A stretch of DNA of 64,000 nucleotides from Linanthus parryae (GCA_023055425.1 JALGPY010000003.1:69052991-69116990); one strand, 5' to 3'; numbered from the stretch's first letter, positions 45,090 to 57,756 are shown. Numbers and translations: made by a program. The notes: a model not told the origin generated them from the sequence alone.

Positions 45090-46262
45090 TGTATGAACTA
45101 ATATATAGAGATTGTGCTAGCTGGAATGAAGATCTTCTTAACTTATGGATGACAGGTGAAGAAAAAAAATGAGATTTTACAGCTGGAGATTCCCTTTATG
45201 GAGACAGTTGATCAGTGGAGATGGATTCAAGATAAGAAAGGAAATGTTACAGCTAAAGCAATGTACTATGCCCAGACTGAAACAGAGAGAAGAAGGGGTG
45301 ATGTTCAAATTAATTCAAATCTTTGGAAAGGCATTTGGGGAGCAAAAATCCATAATATATTAAAAGTGATGGTGTGGAGATTTTTAGCTCATGCGGCTAA
45401 TGAGGAGGTATGTCATTTATGAAATGCCAATTTAGAGTATGAAGTTCACTTATTCTTTAAATGTGAATTTTCTAGAGCTATCTGGTTTAAATGTATGGGA
45501 ATTAGAACTTCTGAAATTCCTGTTTTTGAGAAGGTGAAGATTATAGAGTATTTGTTGGAAGGGGGTGACTCAAAGATGGATAGATCCAAACTTTCTCAAT
45601 GTGCTATTATCCTAGAAAAAGTTTGGATGTGTAGAAATGCTCTTATTTTTTATAACAAGAGGGTGAAGGTGGATAAAGTGTGTGATGAAATTATGTATAA
45701 GTGGAAGGAGCACAGTGACATACTGATAGAAGTTTCTGCTGAAATTTCTGGTTTGGATGAGTTGAAATGGTGCCCTCCTAAGTCTAATTACATTAAGATA
45801 AATTGTGATGCTAGTTATAAGGAAGGGAAAGGGGCTGTGGCATATGTTGGTAGGAATCATGAAGGTAAAGTGCTGTTTGGAGGAACTCAGACCATAAATT
45901 GTATGAATGCTGAGGATGCTGAATTCCAGGCAGTTGCAGAAGCTATAAAAAGGGTTCTAAAGGAGGATTTGAGGAGAATCATAATTGAATCTGATGCTTT
46001 GGGGGTTATTCAATGCTGGAAAAATCCAAACAAGACATGCTGGAAGTGGAGCACAAGAATAGCTGCAGGGGTAAAGGCTCTGGAAGGAAAATTGGTAACT
46101 TTTAATTTTTGTCCAAGAACATGTAATGGTTTAGCTCACTCTTTAGCAAAATGGGCTTTTGATTCCTGTAGCACTAGTGAGTTAGATGGTAATGTTTTAC
46201 CTGTTTCCGTGGGTCTGGCTGTTGGGGTTGACCTCCCTTCTGTTTCGGGTTTGGTGGTTTAA
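45090..46262 (+). pseudogene. LINE ORF2, zf-RVT and RNase H part
   Basis: Continuation of ORF2 after the LTR element. A zf-RVT region comes first (KGIWGAKIHNILKVMVWRFL near 45330, then C-x2-EVHLFFKCEFSRAIW in another frame), broken by stops near 45170 and 45420. From 45495 to the stop at 46260 one 255-aa frame is open and ends with an RNase H (RVT_3 type): KINCDASYKEGKGAVAYVGR, AEFQAVAEAIKRV, IIIESDALGVIQCW and CNGLAHSLAKWAF, so the acidic residues and the final His are all present. RNase H at the C-terminus is characteristic of one group of plant L1 elements. Confidence 0.88.
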
Positions 46263-46289
46263 TATATATAACTTTATCAAAACAAAAAT

Positions 46290-46306
46290 GAAACCCTAAC
46301 CGAAGA
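46290..46306. repeat. 17-bp target duplication of the LINE, right copy
   Basis: GAAACCCTAACCGAAGA, as at 30348-30364. Confidence 0.92.
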
Positions 46307-46462
46307 GAATTGAGAAAGTTTAGAATTGACTAACAAACTCAATTGTCTCAATACATGATTTATACTCAACTATAACAGAATACACAAGTATTATGTATTT
46401 ACAATTCTAACCCCTCAATGTCCACTAACTTCATAATAGCACCTAGAATTCTATATTTAACA
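46307..46462 (-). mobile_element. Copia A 3' LTR, proximal part
   Basis: Read on the minus strand, it starts TGTTAAATATAG at 46462, right after a purine tract (AGTAAGGGGGA, 46464-46474) and the RNase H remnant. It contains the LTR TATA box (GTATAAATC) and is cut by the LINE at 46306. Confidence 0.75.
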
Positions 46463-46469
46463 TTCCCCC

Positions 46470-46928
46470 TTACTCTGAAGTGGGGAGAAAAGGACCTGCT
46501 GAAGAGTGAACACCAGAAGCACCACTAGAAGAACAAATCCAATGTTTTCTAGAATCTGCAGTTGTCCATTGATCAGAAGGACAAAGAGAAAAAGAAGCCA
46601 AGTTGTTGAGTGGTTGAGAAGAGCAAGATGAAGAAGAAGTAACAAAACCCAGATTAACAACTCCAAGAGAGTACACAATCTGTGAAATTTGGCTGCTGAG
46701 AGTGGTTTTGTCAGAATATCAGCTAAATGGGATTCAGTACCAACATGATGAACAATCAATGCACCAGCAGCAACCCTATCTCTCAAAAAATAACTTTCAA
46801 TCTCCATATGTTTAGTTCTGCTGTGAAGTACTCGGTTTTGAGCAAATTCTTATGCAGCAACATTATCACAATAAATCTTGGGAACTTCTTTTTAATTAGA
46901 CATGCAGTTCTGATAAATCAAAATCTCT
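46470..46928 (-). pseudogene. Copia A, RNase H C-terminal fragment
   Basis: The minus-strand frame 46807-46457 gives MEIESYFLRDRVAAGALIVH followed by VGTESHLADILTKPLSAAKF, the canonical C-terminus of copia RNase H. The catalytic block KIYCDNVAA is just upstream (about 46850-46880), after a stop (SN-stop-KEV) near 46900. An inserted LTR at 46929-48398 separates it from the rest of pol. Confidence 0.88.
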
Positions 46929-48398
46929 TGTGTATTAAATGAGTTCAAAAAATTTAGGGGGAGCTTTGTTCCTTGATGATGAAAGACAGAAACAACACTA
47001 AGTATCAAAGCTTTAAAACTTTGGGATACTATTTTGTTCATATGCTTATATTGTGCTTATCTATTTCGGTGTTTGCAGGCTTATTGAATTGGATTGGAGA
47101 ATGAGTTTATCATTCACTATATTATTCTGCAAATATTATTGAGTCTTGTTTGGGATTGTGTACACAGATTGCAGGATTGAACATCAAGGCTCACACTTGT
47201 GAACTAGCAGTCAAAGCTCCAAAGCTTTGAGATTTTCTGATGACTATATACTGCTAAGTTTACCTAACTAATCTGTGTATGCAGGTTTGATTAGTTGGAT
47301 TCAAAAATGATTATCGAGTTATTTTAACTCTTTATTACTTTTTTTATATTAATTCTCAGTTACACCTATTCAGTTGGCTGTAGAAACTGAATTTAACCTA
47401 AGGAAAAATTAGCTCAGTTTTTCATTAACTGACTGTTTGATACAGAATAGATCTTGTTGCTATTTTGTCTAGATGTTGTTTGATATTTGTTGCTGAGTGT
47501 GTGCATGTTTATTGGTCGTCCCAACGTTCATAAACAACTAAGCTAGGTATCCAATCATAGGTGTTGAATGAAGCATATATGGGGAGAGGATTTATAGGAA
47601 TTCAGTTCCTAAAATCCCTAAGAGTTGTTGCAGGCTGTCGGTATAAGATCAGAGTTTAAATTTCAAAGTGAAGGGAGACAGAGATAGGGTGATCAACATG
47701 GGAATTTAAGAGAGTTACAAACAAGAGAGATCAAGTTACAGAACTCTTCAATCAATCAGACCAATTAACACTCCAACAAGAGAAGATCATTCATCAGAAC
47801 AGAAGAACTATTCCAAGCTTCATCAGCTTATCTTTTATGAGTTCTTCTACTTGTACTGAATTTTTTATTCATTATTTGTTTCTAAAACCTCAAAAAACTT
47901 AGTAGTTTATTAGTTCAAGTGAAAAAAAGAGGTTCTTATTGTTTCAACAGGTTGTAGCTGGTAACTAGGTAGGTTGGGATCCACAAGCTGTATAAGTTGG
48001 ACGTAGCTCACTTAGGCTTGACATCTAGGGCTAAATTTGGGTGATTAATAAGAAGTTGCGTTGAAATCCTTGAGGGATCAGATCCCTCAGGCAGAGACTT
48101 GGTCCAATTGTGACTGAACTCTGTAAAAATATATGTGCTCTTGTTATTTATTTTATGGCTTTCCATTACATTTAAGTACAGGCAGCTCCAAAGCTTTGGA
48201 AGATTTCTAATCTCAAAGCTTTGAAGCTTCTGTGAGTTTCTGCTATATCTCTAGCTTCTCAAATTATTTCCAAAGCTTTGAAATTTTAACTGCACAATTG
48301 CTTTAAGTTTTAAAAGGCAGGTTTTGAGAAAAAAGTTTCCATACTCTATTCAACCCCCCTTCTAGAGTGTTAGATACTGTTATTCTACTTACATTACA
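46929..48398 (+). mobile_element. LTR copy 1 (copia type, CAAAGCTTTG-rich), inserted in copia A
   Basis: Interrupts the RNase H gene of copia A, whose frame continues on both sides (LTELEIL | IYQNCMSN, sharing CAAAATyTC at the junctions). It aligns throughout with 60770-62230: both have GGxGGAGCTTTG at the left, TACTCTATTCAA with a C-run and TTCTAGAGT at the right, and CTTACATTACA at the end. No coding sequence. Orientation is inferred from the right-hand C-run, which in the other copy precedes a primer-binding-like site. Ends are approximate by about ten bases; probably a solo LTR. Confidence 0.7.
48187..48280. repeat. CAAAGCTTTG palindromes in LTR copy 1
   Basis: TCCAAAGCTTTGGA (48187-48200, perfect 14-base palindrome), CAAAGCTTTG (48214-48223) and CAAAGCTTTG (48271-48280). 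Others occur near 47219 and, imperfectly, near 47008. LTR copy 2 has the same set near 60819, 62009, 62036 and 62095. Confidence 0.88.
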
Positions 48399-48404
48399 AA
48401 ATTT

Positions 48405-50700
48405 CAAGTTATGTGAGCACAATCTTTAGCCACAAAACATCAGAGGTTTTATGAGAAAAATATCTGAACTCTTCTTCAGCTTAGGACCTTGAAATTGTGA
48501 CATGCTTCTTAGAAGTCCAAGCAAGTAAATTCTTTCCGAGAAACACACAAGAACCAGTAACAGACTTCCTATCCACCTGATCACCAGCCAATCTATGTCT
48601 AAAAAAGCAATCAACTACAAAGAACTAGTTTGAAACCTTAAACCATAGTGAACAGTATCCTTTACATACCTGAGAATTTTGTGAAGAGCTTTTTGATCAG
48701 CTACTGTGGGCATATGCATTCTTTGACACACATAATTCACAGCAAAGGAAAAATCTGGTCTCGTGCCTGTGAGATATTGTAAGGACCCCACAAGACTTCT
48801 AAAGTCAGAAGGATCCTCAAGAGTTGTGAGATCAGGACACATGTCAACCTTAAGGGCCATATGGGTAGGAGAAGACTTGCAATCTGAGAAACCAACTTTG
48901 TGCAAGATTTCCCTTGCATATTTGTATTGAGACAAAGCAAAGCCAGAAGAAGTAGGAATGTAACAGATACCCAAGAAGTAAGATAAAGTACCCAAATCTT
49001 AAATAGATAACTCCTTGTTCATTGCTGCAACAAGGTGTGAGATAAAAGCAACATCATTCCAAGTAAGAATAAGGTCATCAACATAAACAAGTAGAATGAC
49101 CACTTTACCCCCAAAGTGTCTATAAAAGAGAGAAGTGCATGTAGGTGAGGTCTGAAACCCTTAGGACAGTTGAAATGTGTGGAGTAATTGATACCATGCC
49201 CTAGGGGCTTGCTTAAGCCCATACAATGCATTCTTCAAACAACAAACATGTGTGGGATGATTTATGTCTTCAAACCCAGGAGGCTGAATCATAAACACAG
49301 TCTCAGTGAAAGGCCCATGTAGAAAGGCATTATTGACATCAAAATGCCTAAGAGGCCACTGAAAATGATGAGCAAGAGTGAGAACCAACTTGACTGTATG
49401 TTGCTTAACCACTAGACTAAAACTATCATTATAATCAATCCCTTCTTGCTGATGGAAGCCCTTAGATACCAACCTTGCCTTGTGTCTAGATATAGACCCA
49501 TTTGCATGTCTCTTCAACTTAAAAACTCATTTGAAGCCAATAACATTGCTACCTGGAGAAGGAGACACAAGAGTCCAGGTCTTTTGAGCTTGTAAAGCTT
49601 GAAATTCTTCTTGCATAGTTTGTAGCCATAGTGGTTGAGACTTGGCTTCTGCAATTGTGGATGGTTCTTTTTATGAAATCACAGTGTGCAGAGAAAAAAA
49701 TATGTATTGGGTTTACTAATACCAGCTCTCAGTCTTGTGACCATAGAGTGTGTATTGAGAGAAGCTCATGAAGCAGAAGAGGTAGCAGCAGGGGTAGATG
49801 AAAAATAAGAAGAAGAAGAAGATGATGCTTTGGAATGAGATAAAGCAGCAGGAGTAACATCAGCCACAGAAACAGGTGGCACACTTTGAGATTCATGAGA
49901 TGGAGTCTCAGTCGAAGAAGGCTACACAGAGCTTACTGCAGTGCTGGAGAACGGAACTCATCTAAATTATTCATACTTGGAGAAGTACCAGCACAATCAG
50001 TAGCAGTAGAGAAAGGGAAAACATCTTCTTGAAAAGTGACATGTTTTGATACATAAACCCTTCCTGTTACTGGATCAAGACACCTATAAACACAAGGAGA
50101 GTTGTAACCAAGAAACAAACAAGCCACAGACCTGTTGGCTAGTTTGTGAGGAGTGCAGGGTCTGATCCAAGGATAGCATAAGAACCCAAACACTCTAATG
50201 TTATGAGGCAGAGGTGGTTCTTGATGAAGGAGCTCATAAGGAGAGACAAACCCAAGAGTATACAGTGGCATTCTATTAATTATATGAATGCTTGTAAGAA
50301 TACCTTCAACCCAATACATAGTAGGCACAAATGCATAAGTCAACATAACTCTTTGTGTTTCTATAATATGCATGTGCTTCCTTTCCACAAAACCATTATG
50401 TTGTGGTGCATGAGGATATTTAACCAGATGTTGAATCCCTTTGAGTTTGAAGAAAGCATCTAAGGCTTTATTGTAGAATTCTCCACCCCAATCAGTCTTG
50501 AAAGATTTCACAGAGAGAGAGAACTGATTCTGAACTTGATGAAGAAACGACTGTATGGTAGGGCACACATGTTATTTGTGCACAAGAGGAAAAAGCCAAG
50601 AGAATATTGTAAAATCATCCACTATCAACAAATAGTACTGAAAGCCAGAATTGGACACAACAGGAGCTGGGCCCCATACATCCATGTGCAAGAGAACCAA
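48405..50700 (-). pseudogene. Copia A pol: integrase, reverse transcriptase, RNase H start, broken
   Basis: On the minus strand from 50700 down: integrase core with LHMDVWGPAPVV at the left of the break, FKTDWGGEFYNKALDAFF and PHAPQHNGFVERKHMHIIET (second Asp and the Glu), then the conserved GCxCYP-like FGFLCYPWIRP and FLGYNSPCVYRCLDP. The reverse transcriptase has HKARLVSKGFHQQEGIDY, FDVNNAFLHG and LYGLKQAPRAWY, with YVDD encoded near 49090 but in a shifted frame. GTLSYFLGI and RSLVGSLQYLTGTRPDF follow, then an RNase H start (TWTSKKHV-like, near 48520). Stops near 48612, 48993 and 50570 and several frameshifts. The preceding gag and protease part is at 59198-60740, beyond copia B. Confidence 0.9.
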
Positions 50701-50705
50701 AGTAG
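50701..50705. repeat. 5-bp target duplication of copia B, left copy
   Basis: AGTAG, repeated at 59193-59197. Removing copia B with one copy restores the integrase frame of copia A. Confidence 0.92.
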
Positions 50706-52130
50706 TGTTAGAATAGATGCCCTAGAGGCAATCTAGTTTAGTATGAATTTATTTTGGCTAGAAAATTCTTTGTATTATTTATTGGATATTTAATATAATG
50801 AAGTCCTTAGATTTACAATTTTGTTGTTTATCTTAAATATCCCTAGTCCAGTATAATGATTAATGGGACAATCATCTATAGACTAGTATGGGGTTGGATT
50901 GATATGGAAATATCATGATCCAACACATGGGTGTGCATTAAGGGTAATGGCGCACTGGATTGACCCATCTTCGAGAAGGCTACATACACGTTATGTTAAG
51001 TCACAAGTGCTTCTCGTGGTGCAATGGTATTGTCATCTTTAGACTTGAAGTCGCTAGATATTCTAGTTGTGGATTATTGTGATTTTGGTAGCGTTAACGC
51101 TACACCGTAACTGGGTAGTTATAAAGGCGTGTACCGGATACAATAAGAAGCAAGCTTATAGATCGTAGTGGAGGTAGATAGAATTTGTCCCTACCACATA
51201 ACGGGAGCAAATATCCTAGGCCACTCGAGGGATAGTGCTTATAGAATGTATGGCCAGACTCAAATAAATCAATATGGGATATTGATGTTATTTGCACGAA
51301 TAAGGCTATTCCCATGGATCGAGAAACTATGGATTGGATATACGAGTGTGAATTGTATGTCTCGTGTCCAATCCGGATATAGAGACAAAGGGATGAGACA
51401 ATTACTTGTACAAGGTTTGTCGGATGACTATTCTATTAGTTGGCTAGAATGGATGTTTTGCTAGAAACCGCTCCATATTAGCAAATTGTTGCTACCAACT
51501 AGATAGAACCTATGGGGTCACACGCTATATAGAGTTGAACTAGATTTGGGAATTAATTAATAGGATTAATTAATTAGAAGAATCACTTTGCAACACCTTG
51601 CAAACTTAGTACGAATAATTTGCAAGGAAGGGACTAAACCGAATTCTAGTAGGACTAGAATGGGTCCTTTAGGTAGTTGGCAAGGATTTGTTGGACTATA
51701 TAAAGGATGCTCCTTCCTTCCTTCCCACACTTATGACCTTATTGATCATAACTTGAGTGGGAGAGAACAAAAAGGAGAGAGCAAGCAAGCAAGAGAAGCC
51801 TGTCGCCCCCCTTGCCGCCGCCCCATCCCGTCGGCCAAAACAAGGAGGCCGAACCTCCTTTTTTCCTCGAGTTGTGTGATTTCTTCTTCCTCTTCCTCCA
51901 TTCCAGGCTAGCACAAAGGAGTAGGAAGACCTAGAATTCAACTCTAGGCGTGGATCAACTATAGAGAACGTGACACAATTCGCGTTTGAAGTCATCAAAG
52001 GAGAAACCCTAAGGTGTTTAGATTGATTTCTTCTCTTACCATCGTTATGTCTCTTGACTTGTGATCCTTGGAGGGTATTGCATGGATTATATTTGTTTTT
52101 ACGTTGCGCATCCATGATCAAAACCCTACA
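50706..52130 (+). repeat. Copia B 5' LTR
   Basis: Starts TGTTAGAATAGATGCCCT and ends CAAAACCCTACA. Its partner is 57770-59192. A TATA-like GACTATATAAAGGATG lies near 51695, and just downstream is a GC-rich segment around 51790-51860. Frames within it are not genes. Confidence 0.93.
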
Positions 52131-52131
52131 G

Positions 52132-52144
52132 TGGTATCAGAGCC
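52132..52144 (+). other. Copia B primer-binding site
   Basis: TGGTATCAGAGCC, complementary to initiator tRNA-Met, one base after the 5' LTR. Confidence 0.9.
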
Positions 52145-53808
52145 ACATGTCGTAGAGCATAAACGTGGTTTATGTGTTACATTTTGATAGTTTTACACTT
52201 TAAATTTATTGTTTATCGCGTAAAACAAGACAAATCAAGCATATGATGCAATTTGTCAAATAATCAATCATAACAAGACCTAGTTTTTGCATTGGATGCA
52301 TGAATTAGTGAGTTTGAGAAATTTTAGGATCTTAGATCTAGGGTTTGGGCATCCTATGGCAAGAAGGAGTTCTTACCATACAAGGAAACAACCAAACTTG
52401 GGCACCAAGCAAGGGAGTTGTTTTAAACAACTCCCAAAGGAGGTTCGCCCCCCCTAGGGGACCGCCCCTCCTTGCTTGCCGCCTAAGCAAGGCACGACCT
52501 AGGGGCCGGGGCAGCCCTAGCCCGCGGCCTAGCCGCGTGGGCTAGGGGCCGGCCGGCCCAAGGCCCTTGCGGTCCTCTTTTGGGTCCGGGCAATATGATT
52601 GTTGGGCCCAATTGACCTTTTTAACCCTAGAAAATCCTAAAATCAATTAAAATTGACCAAGCTCGTTAAAATTGGATTTTAACTGTTTATGTGCAAATCG
52701 CATGGTGATTGGATATGGCCTTAGGATGTGGTTTGATGTGAATGTTTAATTTTTGTGCTTTGGTTTACGGCCTGCGAGCTGATCAATTAATTTTAATAAT
52801 TAATTAGGGTTTTATGGCAAGCGAGCCATTTTTTTCTCAACTTGTGGGATTTATTTCATTTAGTATAGTTGTTAGCTAGTGCTAGATAGAGTATATTGTT
52901 AGCCAAGATTAAAGAAAAGAAGCCGAAAGCCAAAGGAAGCCACAAAAGATGGAGCATGGAGCATTCCACATGACTATGAAGGATGGACCAAAAGATGAAG
53001 ACGCACGGAGATGTGTTTGCTTTTAGGGTTCATAGATAATTCCATTGGCTTGGAATTATCTTAGTCTAGAAAAGGCCATATTCACATCACGTTTTATTCT
53101 GTTTTGTGGTTGTTTATTTTATTGTCTTATTATTTTGTGGTTGGTGTATGGATGATGCATGCAAATAGGATAATAAGATAATTAAACAACCCGGATCTAT
53201 TATTTGGAGTTGTGCCCAAGCTCAAATAGATAGATTAGTTGATATTGATCAACAAAACAATTAAAAATTGAATTTAAAATCCTTCAAAATTCAAATATTG
53301 TGTTCTCGCCTTCTCTTTGTTTAAACACTCATTATCATCATGATTTATCAAGTTCGTGCGTGCCAAAGCATGGCAACTTGGTTCATAATGATGGAATGCG
53401 ATGGCACAAGCAAGTAATGTGCAATTGTTTAAATAAGAGGTTGAACACAACTAGGCTATTAATATGATTAAAACCTAGAGGCAATCAATTGGGATTATCC
53501 ATGAGTATGGATAAATGAGGAGTTATTTGCCCAATTGAACCAAGAGTTGCATAAGGGATGCAATTGGAATTTTTCCTACCTAAAGTAGTCAATTTATGGG
53601 TGAATTGCCAAAGCAAGCTCATAAGGAGATGAAACATGGATCTTGGCCCACTAGAAAATATAAGGATATTTTCCGCATTAATATCTTGAGGGTTATTAAT
53701 CCGTAGAAAAATAATGGGAGCTAAATTTGATAAACTAGCCATTATTGAATATAGTCAAAAATTCACAAATACTAAAACTTGCGTATTTTCCTTTTTGTAG
53801 AATTCTAA
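52145..53808 (+). other. Copia B leader, long and untranslated
   Basis: About 1.66 kb between the primer-binding site and the gag ATG, unusually long for a copia element. It includes a GC-rich patch with repeated GGCC/CCTAGGGGCCGG motifs (52440-52570). No credible ORF. It might hold packaging signals or a later insertion that I do not recognise. Confidence 0.6.
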
Positions 53809-56800
53809 ATGGCAAACAACTCATCGAGTTCACAACATTCCCTACGATCTGTCCTTGAGAAGGGCTAGCTCTCTGGAACCAATTTCCTGGATTGGAACGG
53901 AAACTTGAGAATCATTCTCAAGCAAGCGAAGAAACTGTACGCAATAGAGGAGCATGTTCCAGAAGGTCCAGAGAACCAAACACCTACAGCCCTAAAGGCG
54001 TATCAAAAGCGTGTTGATGACGCTAATGATGCGGCCTGCCTGATGCTATGCACCATGACTTCTGAGCTTCAGAAGTAACACGAAAACATGAATGTTGTCG
54101 ATATGATCGAGCATCTGAAGCAGCTCTTCCAAGAGCAGGCTAGGGTTGAGAGGTATGCGGTCTCTAAGGCATTGTTCAAGTTTCATCTAGTAGAAGGGAA
54201 CTCGGTGGGACCCCATATACTCCGTATGATCGGGTACCTGGAGAATCTCGCCCGACTGGGGTTCCCGGTCGGCCAAGAGTTGGCAACCGATATCGTGTTT
54301 CAATCGTTGCCCGAGAGTTATGGACAGTTCATCATGAACTATAACATGAACGAGATCGTGAAACCACTGCCAGATTTGCTCAATATGTTGAGGACAGCTG
54401 AACAAAGCATCAACAAGGGTAAGGGCAAGGCCATTATGATGGTACAGAATGGAAAGGGTAAAAGGTTTGCCTCATCCTCCAAGGGAAAAGGCAAGTCAGT
54501 TGCCAAGTCCAAGTAACCTGCCCTTAAGCCTGTTGGTGGCATTGCCAAGGATGTGACTAAAGGTGAATGTCACTACTGCAGTCAGCCTGGACACTGGAGG
54601 AGGAACTGCCCAAAATATCTGGAGGACAAGAGGCTTGGAATAGTGATTCCACCACCACTAGGTACTTTTGTTGTGGATGTCAATTTAACTGTCTCTACAT
54701 CATGGGTATTAGATACTGGATGTGGATCTCACATTTTTCGAAATGTGCAGGATCTAAAGAGAAGTAGAAGATTGGCTAAAGGGGAGATAGATCTGCGCCT
54801 AGGGAATGGAGCAAAAGTTGCTGCATTGGCCGTGGGCGTGTGCGAGATATCTCTGCCTTCAGGATTAGTTTTAGAATTAAATAATTGCTATTTTGTGCCT
54901 GCTATGAGCAGATACATTATTTCTATTTCTTGTTTGGACAAGGAAGGTTTTATTATTTCAATACAGAACAATTTTTGTTCCTCTTATTTGAATAATATTC
55001 ACTATTTTAGTGCGCAATTATTTAATGGACTGTATGTCCTTGATCTAAGCAATCCTGTCTACAACATTAATACCAAGAGGATTAAAATAAATGATTTAAA
55101 TCCTGCTTACTTATGGCACTGTCGTTTAGGCCATATAAACGAGAAACATGTATCTAGACTCCATAACAATGGACTACTAGACTCATTTGATTTTGAATCA
55201 TAAGAGACATGTGAGGCTTGTTTATTGGGAAAAATGACAAAGTCCCCTTTCAATAAGAAAGGTGAGAGAACTAGTGAGCAATTGGCGCTCATACATACTG
55301 ATGTGTGTGGACCATTTGCCACGCCTGCCAGGGGTGGTTATGTCTTCATTACATTTACTGATGATTACAGTAGATATGGATTTGTGTACCTTATGAAGGC
55401 CAAATCCGAATCCTTTGAAGTGTTCAAAGAATTCAAAAATGAAGTAGAGAAGCAACTTGGAAAAAATATCAAGGCTCTACGATCAGATCGTGGAGGAGAA
55501 CACTTGAGCCAAGAGTTTGACGACTATCTTAGAGAGTGTGGGATCGTGTCCCAACTCACTCCACCCGGAACGCCATAATGGAATGGCGTGTCAGAGAGGA
55601 GGAATCGATCCCTATTGGATATGGTTCGATCTATGATGTGTCAAACCGATCTTCCATTATCGTTTTGGAGACACGCTCTATTAAGTGCAGCTTTCACCAT
55701 TAAACGTGTTCCATCTAAATCAGTCATGAAGACACCACATGAGATGTGGAGTGGAAGGCGTCCCACACTGTCGTTCATGAGGATTTGGGGCTGCGATGTC
55801 TATGTAAAACTTTTACAATCAGACAATCTAGGGCCAAAATCGGATAAGTGTAAGTTTGTGGGGTACCCTAAGGAAACTAATGGTTACTACTTCTACAATC
55901 CAACCGAGAACAAAGTGTTTTTTTCTCGGACCGGCGTGTTTCTAGAAAGAGAGTTTGTATCTAAAGAAGCAAGTGGGAGGACTGTAGAAATTGAAGAGAT
56001 CAAGAACCACAAATCACTGAACCGATTATGGAACATGAGCAGGAACCACAAGCAGTTGTGGAACAGCCTGTTCAGGTAACACAAGAGCTTCGTAGATCTA
56101 GTAGAGTGCGCCAGGAACCCGCGAGGTATGGACTTCTTGTGACCGATTCCGGTGACACGATGCTCATAGATGATGAGCCTACTACCTATGAAGAGGCCGT
56201 GAAAGGCCCAGACTCTTAGAAGTGGCTAGAAGCCATGAGATCCGAGATGGAATCCATGTACACCAACAAAGTATGGACTTTGGTGGAACCACCCGAAGGG
56301 GCGTGACCCATAGGGTGCAAGTGGGTCTTCAAGAAGAAGATCGAAATGGCTGGTAATGTGATTACCTATATGGGCCGATTGGTGGCTAAAGGATTCAGAC
56401 AGATTCATGGTATTGACTATGATGAAACCATTTCACCACTCGCTATGACCAAATCCATCCGAATCCTACTTGCAATTGTAGCATACTACGACTATGAGAT
56501 TTGGCATATGGATGTCAAAACAGCATTCCTTTATGAGAATCTCCTCGAGGACGTGTATATGATACAGCCGGAGGGTTTTGAAGATCCAAAGCAAGCCAAC
56601 AAAGTCCGTAAGCTGCAGCGATCCATTTATGGATTGAAGCAAGCTTCTAGGAGTTGGCATCAACGTTTTGATGAAGTAGTCAAAGAGTTTGGCTTCATCA
56701 GAAACGAAGATGAGTCTTTTGTCTACAAGAAGGTTAGTGGGAGCTCTGTAGCTTTTCTGGTCTTGTATGTAGATGACATACTACTCACTAGAAAAGACGT

Positions 56801-57755
56801 TCCCATGCTTCAATCTGTTAAAGATTGGCTAGGGAAGTGTTTCTCAATGAAGGACTTAGGGGAAGGAGCTTATATACTCGGTATAAACATCTATATAGAT
56901 AGATCTAAAAGACTGCTAGGCCTAAGTCAGAGTACATATATTGACAAGGTGTTGAAGCGGTTCAACATGCAAGATTCCAAGAAGGGATTCTTGCCCATGT
57001 CACATGGAATCACTCTTTCGAAGAGTGGTTGTCCTCCCAATGAGATTGAGAAGGAACACATGAGTAGAATTCCCTATGCCTCGGCCATATGATCTATCAT
57101 GTACGCCATGTTATGTACTAGACCAGATGTGTCATATGCCATGAGTAAGACAAGCAGATACCAATCCAATCCGGGTGAGAGTCACTGGATTGCAATCAAG
57201 AACATCCTAAAGTACTTGAGAAGAACTAATGATGCTTTCTTGATATTTGGCGGTGAGGAAGAGTTGCATGTAAGGGGTTACACTGCTGCAAGCTTGCAAA
57301 CCGACAAAGATGACTTTAGATCACACTCAGGATATGTGTTTTGCCTGAATGGAGCAACGGTGAGCTGGAAAAGTTCCAAGCAAGAGACGTTAGCTGATTC
57401 TACAACAGAGGCTGAGTACAGTGCTGCAAATGGCGCAGCAAAGGAAGCTGTTTGGATCAGAAAGTTTGTTTCTGAACTCGGTGTGGTTCCTAGCATTGCG
57501 GATCCAGTTGAGTTGTACTATGACAACACTAGGGCGATCGCGCAATCAAAGGAGCCCAGATCACACCTGAAATCCAAGAACGTGCTCAGGAAGTTCCATC
57601 TGATTCGAGATATTATCGATAGAGGAGACGTTCGGATATGCAAGATTCCTACAGATGAGAATCTGTCAGATCCGCTTACAAAGCCCCTTCTGCAGTGGAA
57701 GCATGAAGGGCACACTAGGAGCATGGGCATACGAGATGCGCCATATTGGCTCTAG
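53809..57755 (+). pseudogene. Copia B gag-pol, broken
   Basis: ATG 53809 opens MANNSSSSQHSLRSVLEKG. Gag (UBN2) runs to about 54515, the zinc knuckle CHYCSQPGHWRRNC is near 54570, and protease WVLDTGCGSH is near 54705. The pre-integrase HCRLGHINEKH is near 55120. Integrase has HTDVCGPF, FTDDYSRYGF, ALRSDRGGEHL and NGVSERRNRSL. Reverse transcriptase has IWHMDVKTAFL, GLKQASRSWHQRF and LYVDDILL (intact, about 56765). In RNase H, GYTAAS near 57280 has Ala where the first catalytic Asp is expected, and ADSTTEAEYSA is normal; the tail ends HTRSMGIRDAPYWL. Stops lie at about 53866, 54076, 54514, 55201, 55576, 56218, 56304 and 57090, with a frameshift near 56040. Several fit C-to-T changes (CAA to TAA, CGA to TGA). 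Confidence 0.93.
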
Positions 57756-57756
57756 T

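Larger units (their letters stand above)
30365..46289 (+). mobile_element. L1-type plant LINE with RNase H, interrupted
   Basis: A non-LTR retrotransposon with a 5' leader (30365-30612), ORF1 with a zinc knuckle, and ORF2 with endonuclease, reverse transcriptase, zf-RVT and RNase H. It has a short A-rich 3' end (AACAAAAAT) and a perfect 17-bp target duplication. Removing the LTR element at 35369-45084 and its duplicated GATGG leaves about 6.2 kb, normal for full-length plant L1 elements. It inserted into the 3' LTR of copia A. Both ORFs are broken. Confidence 0.93.
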
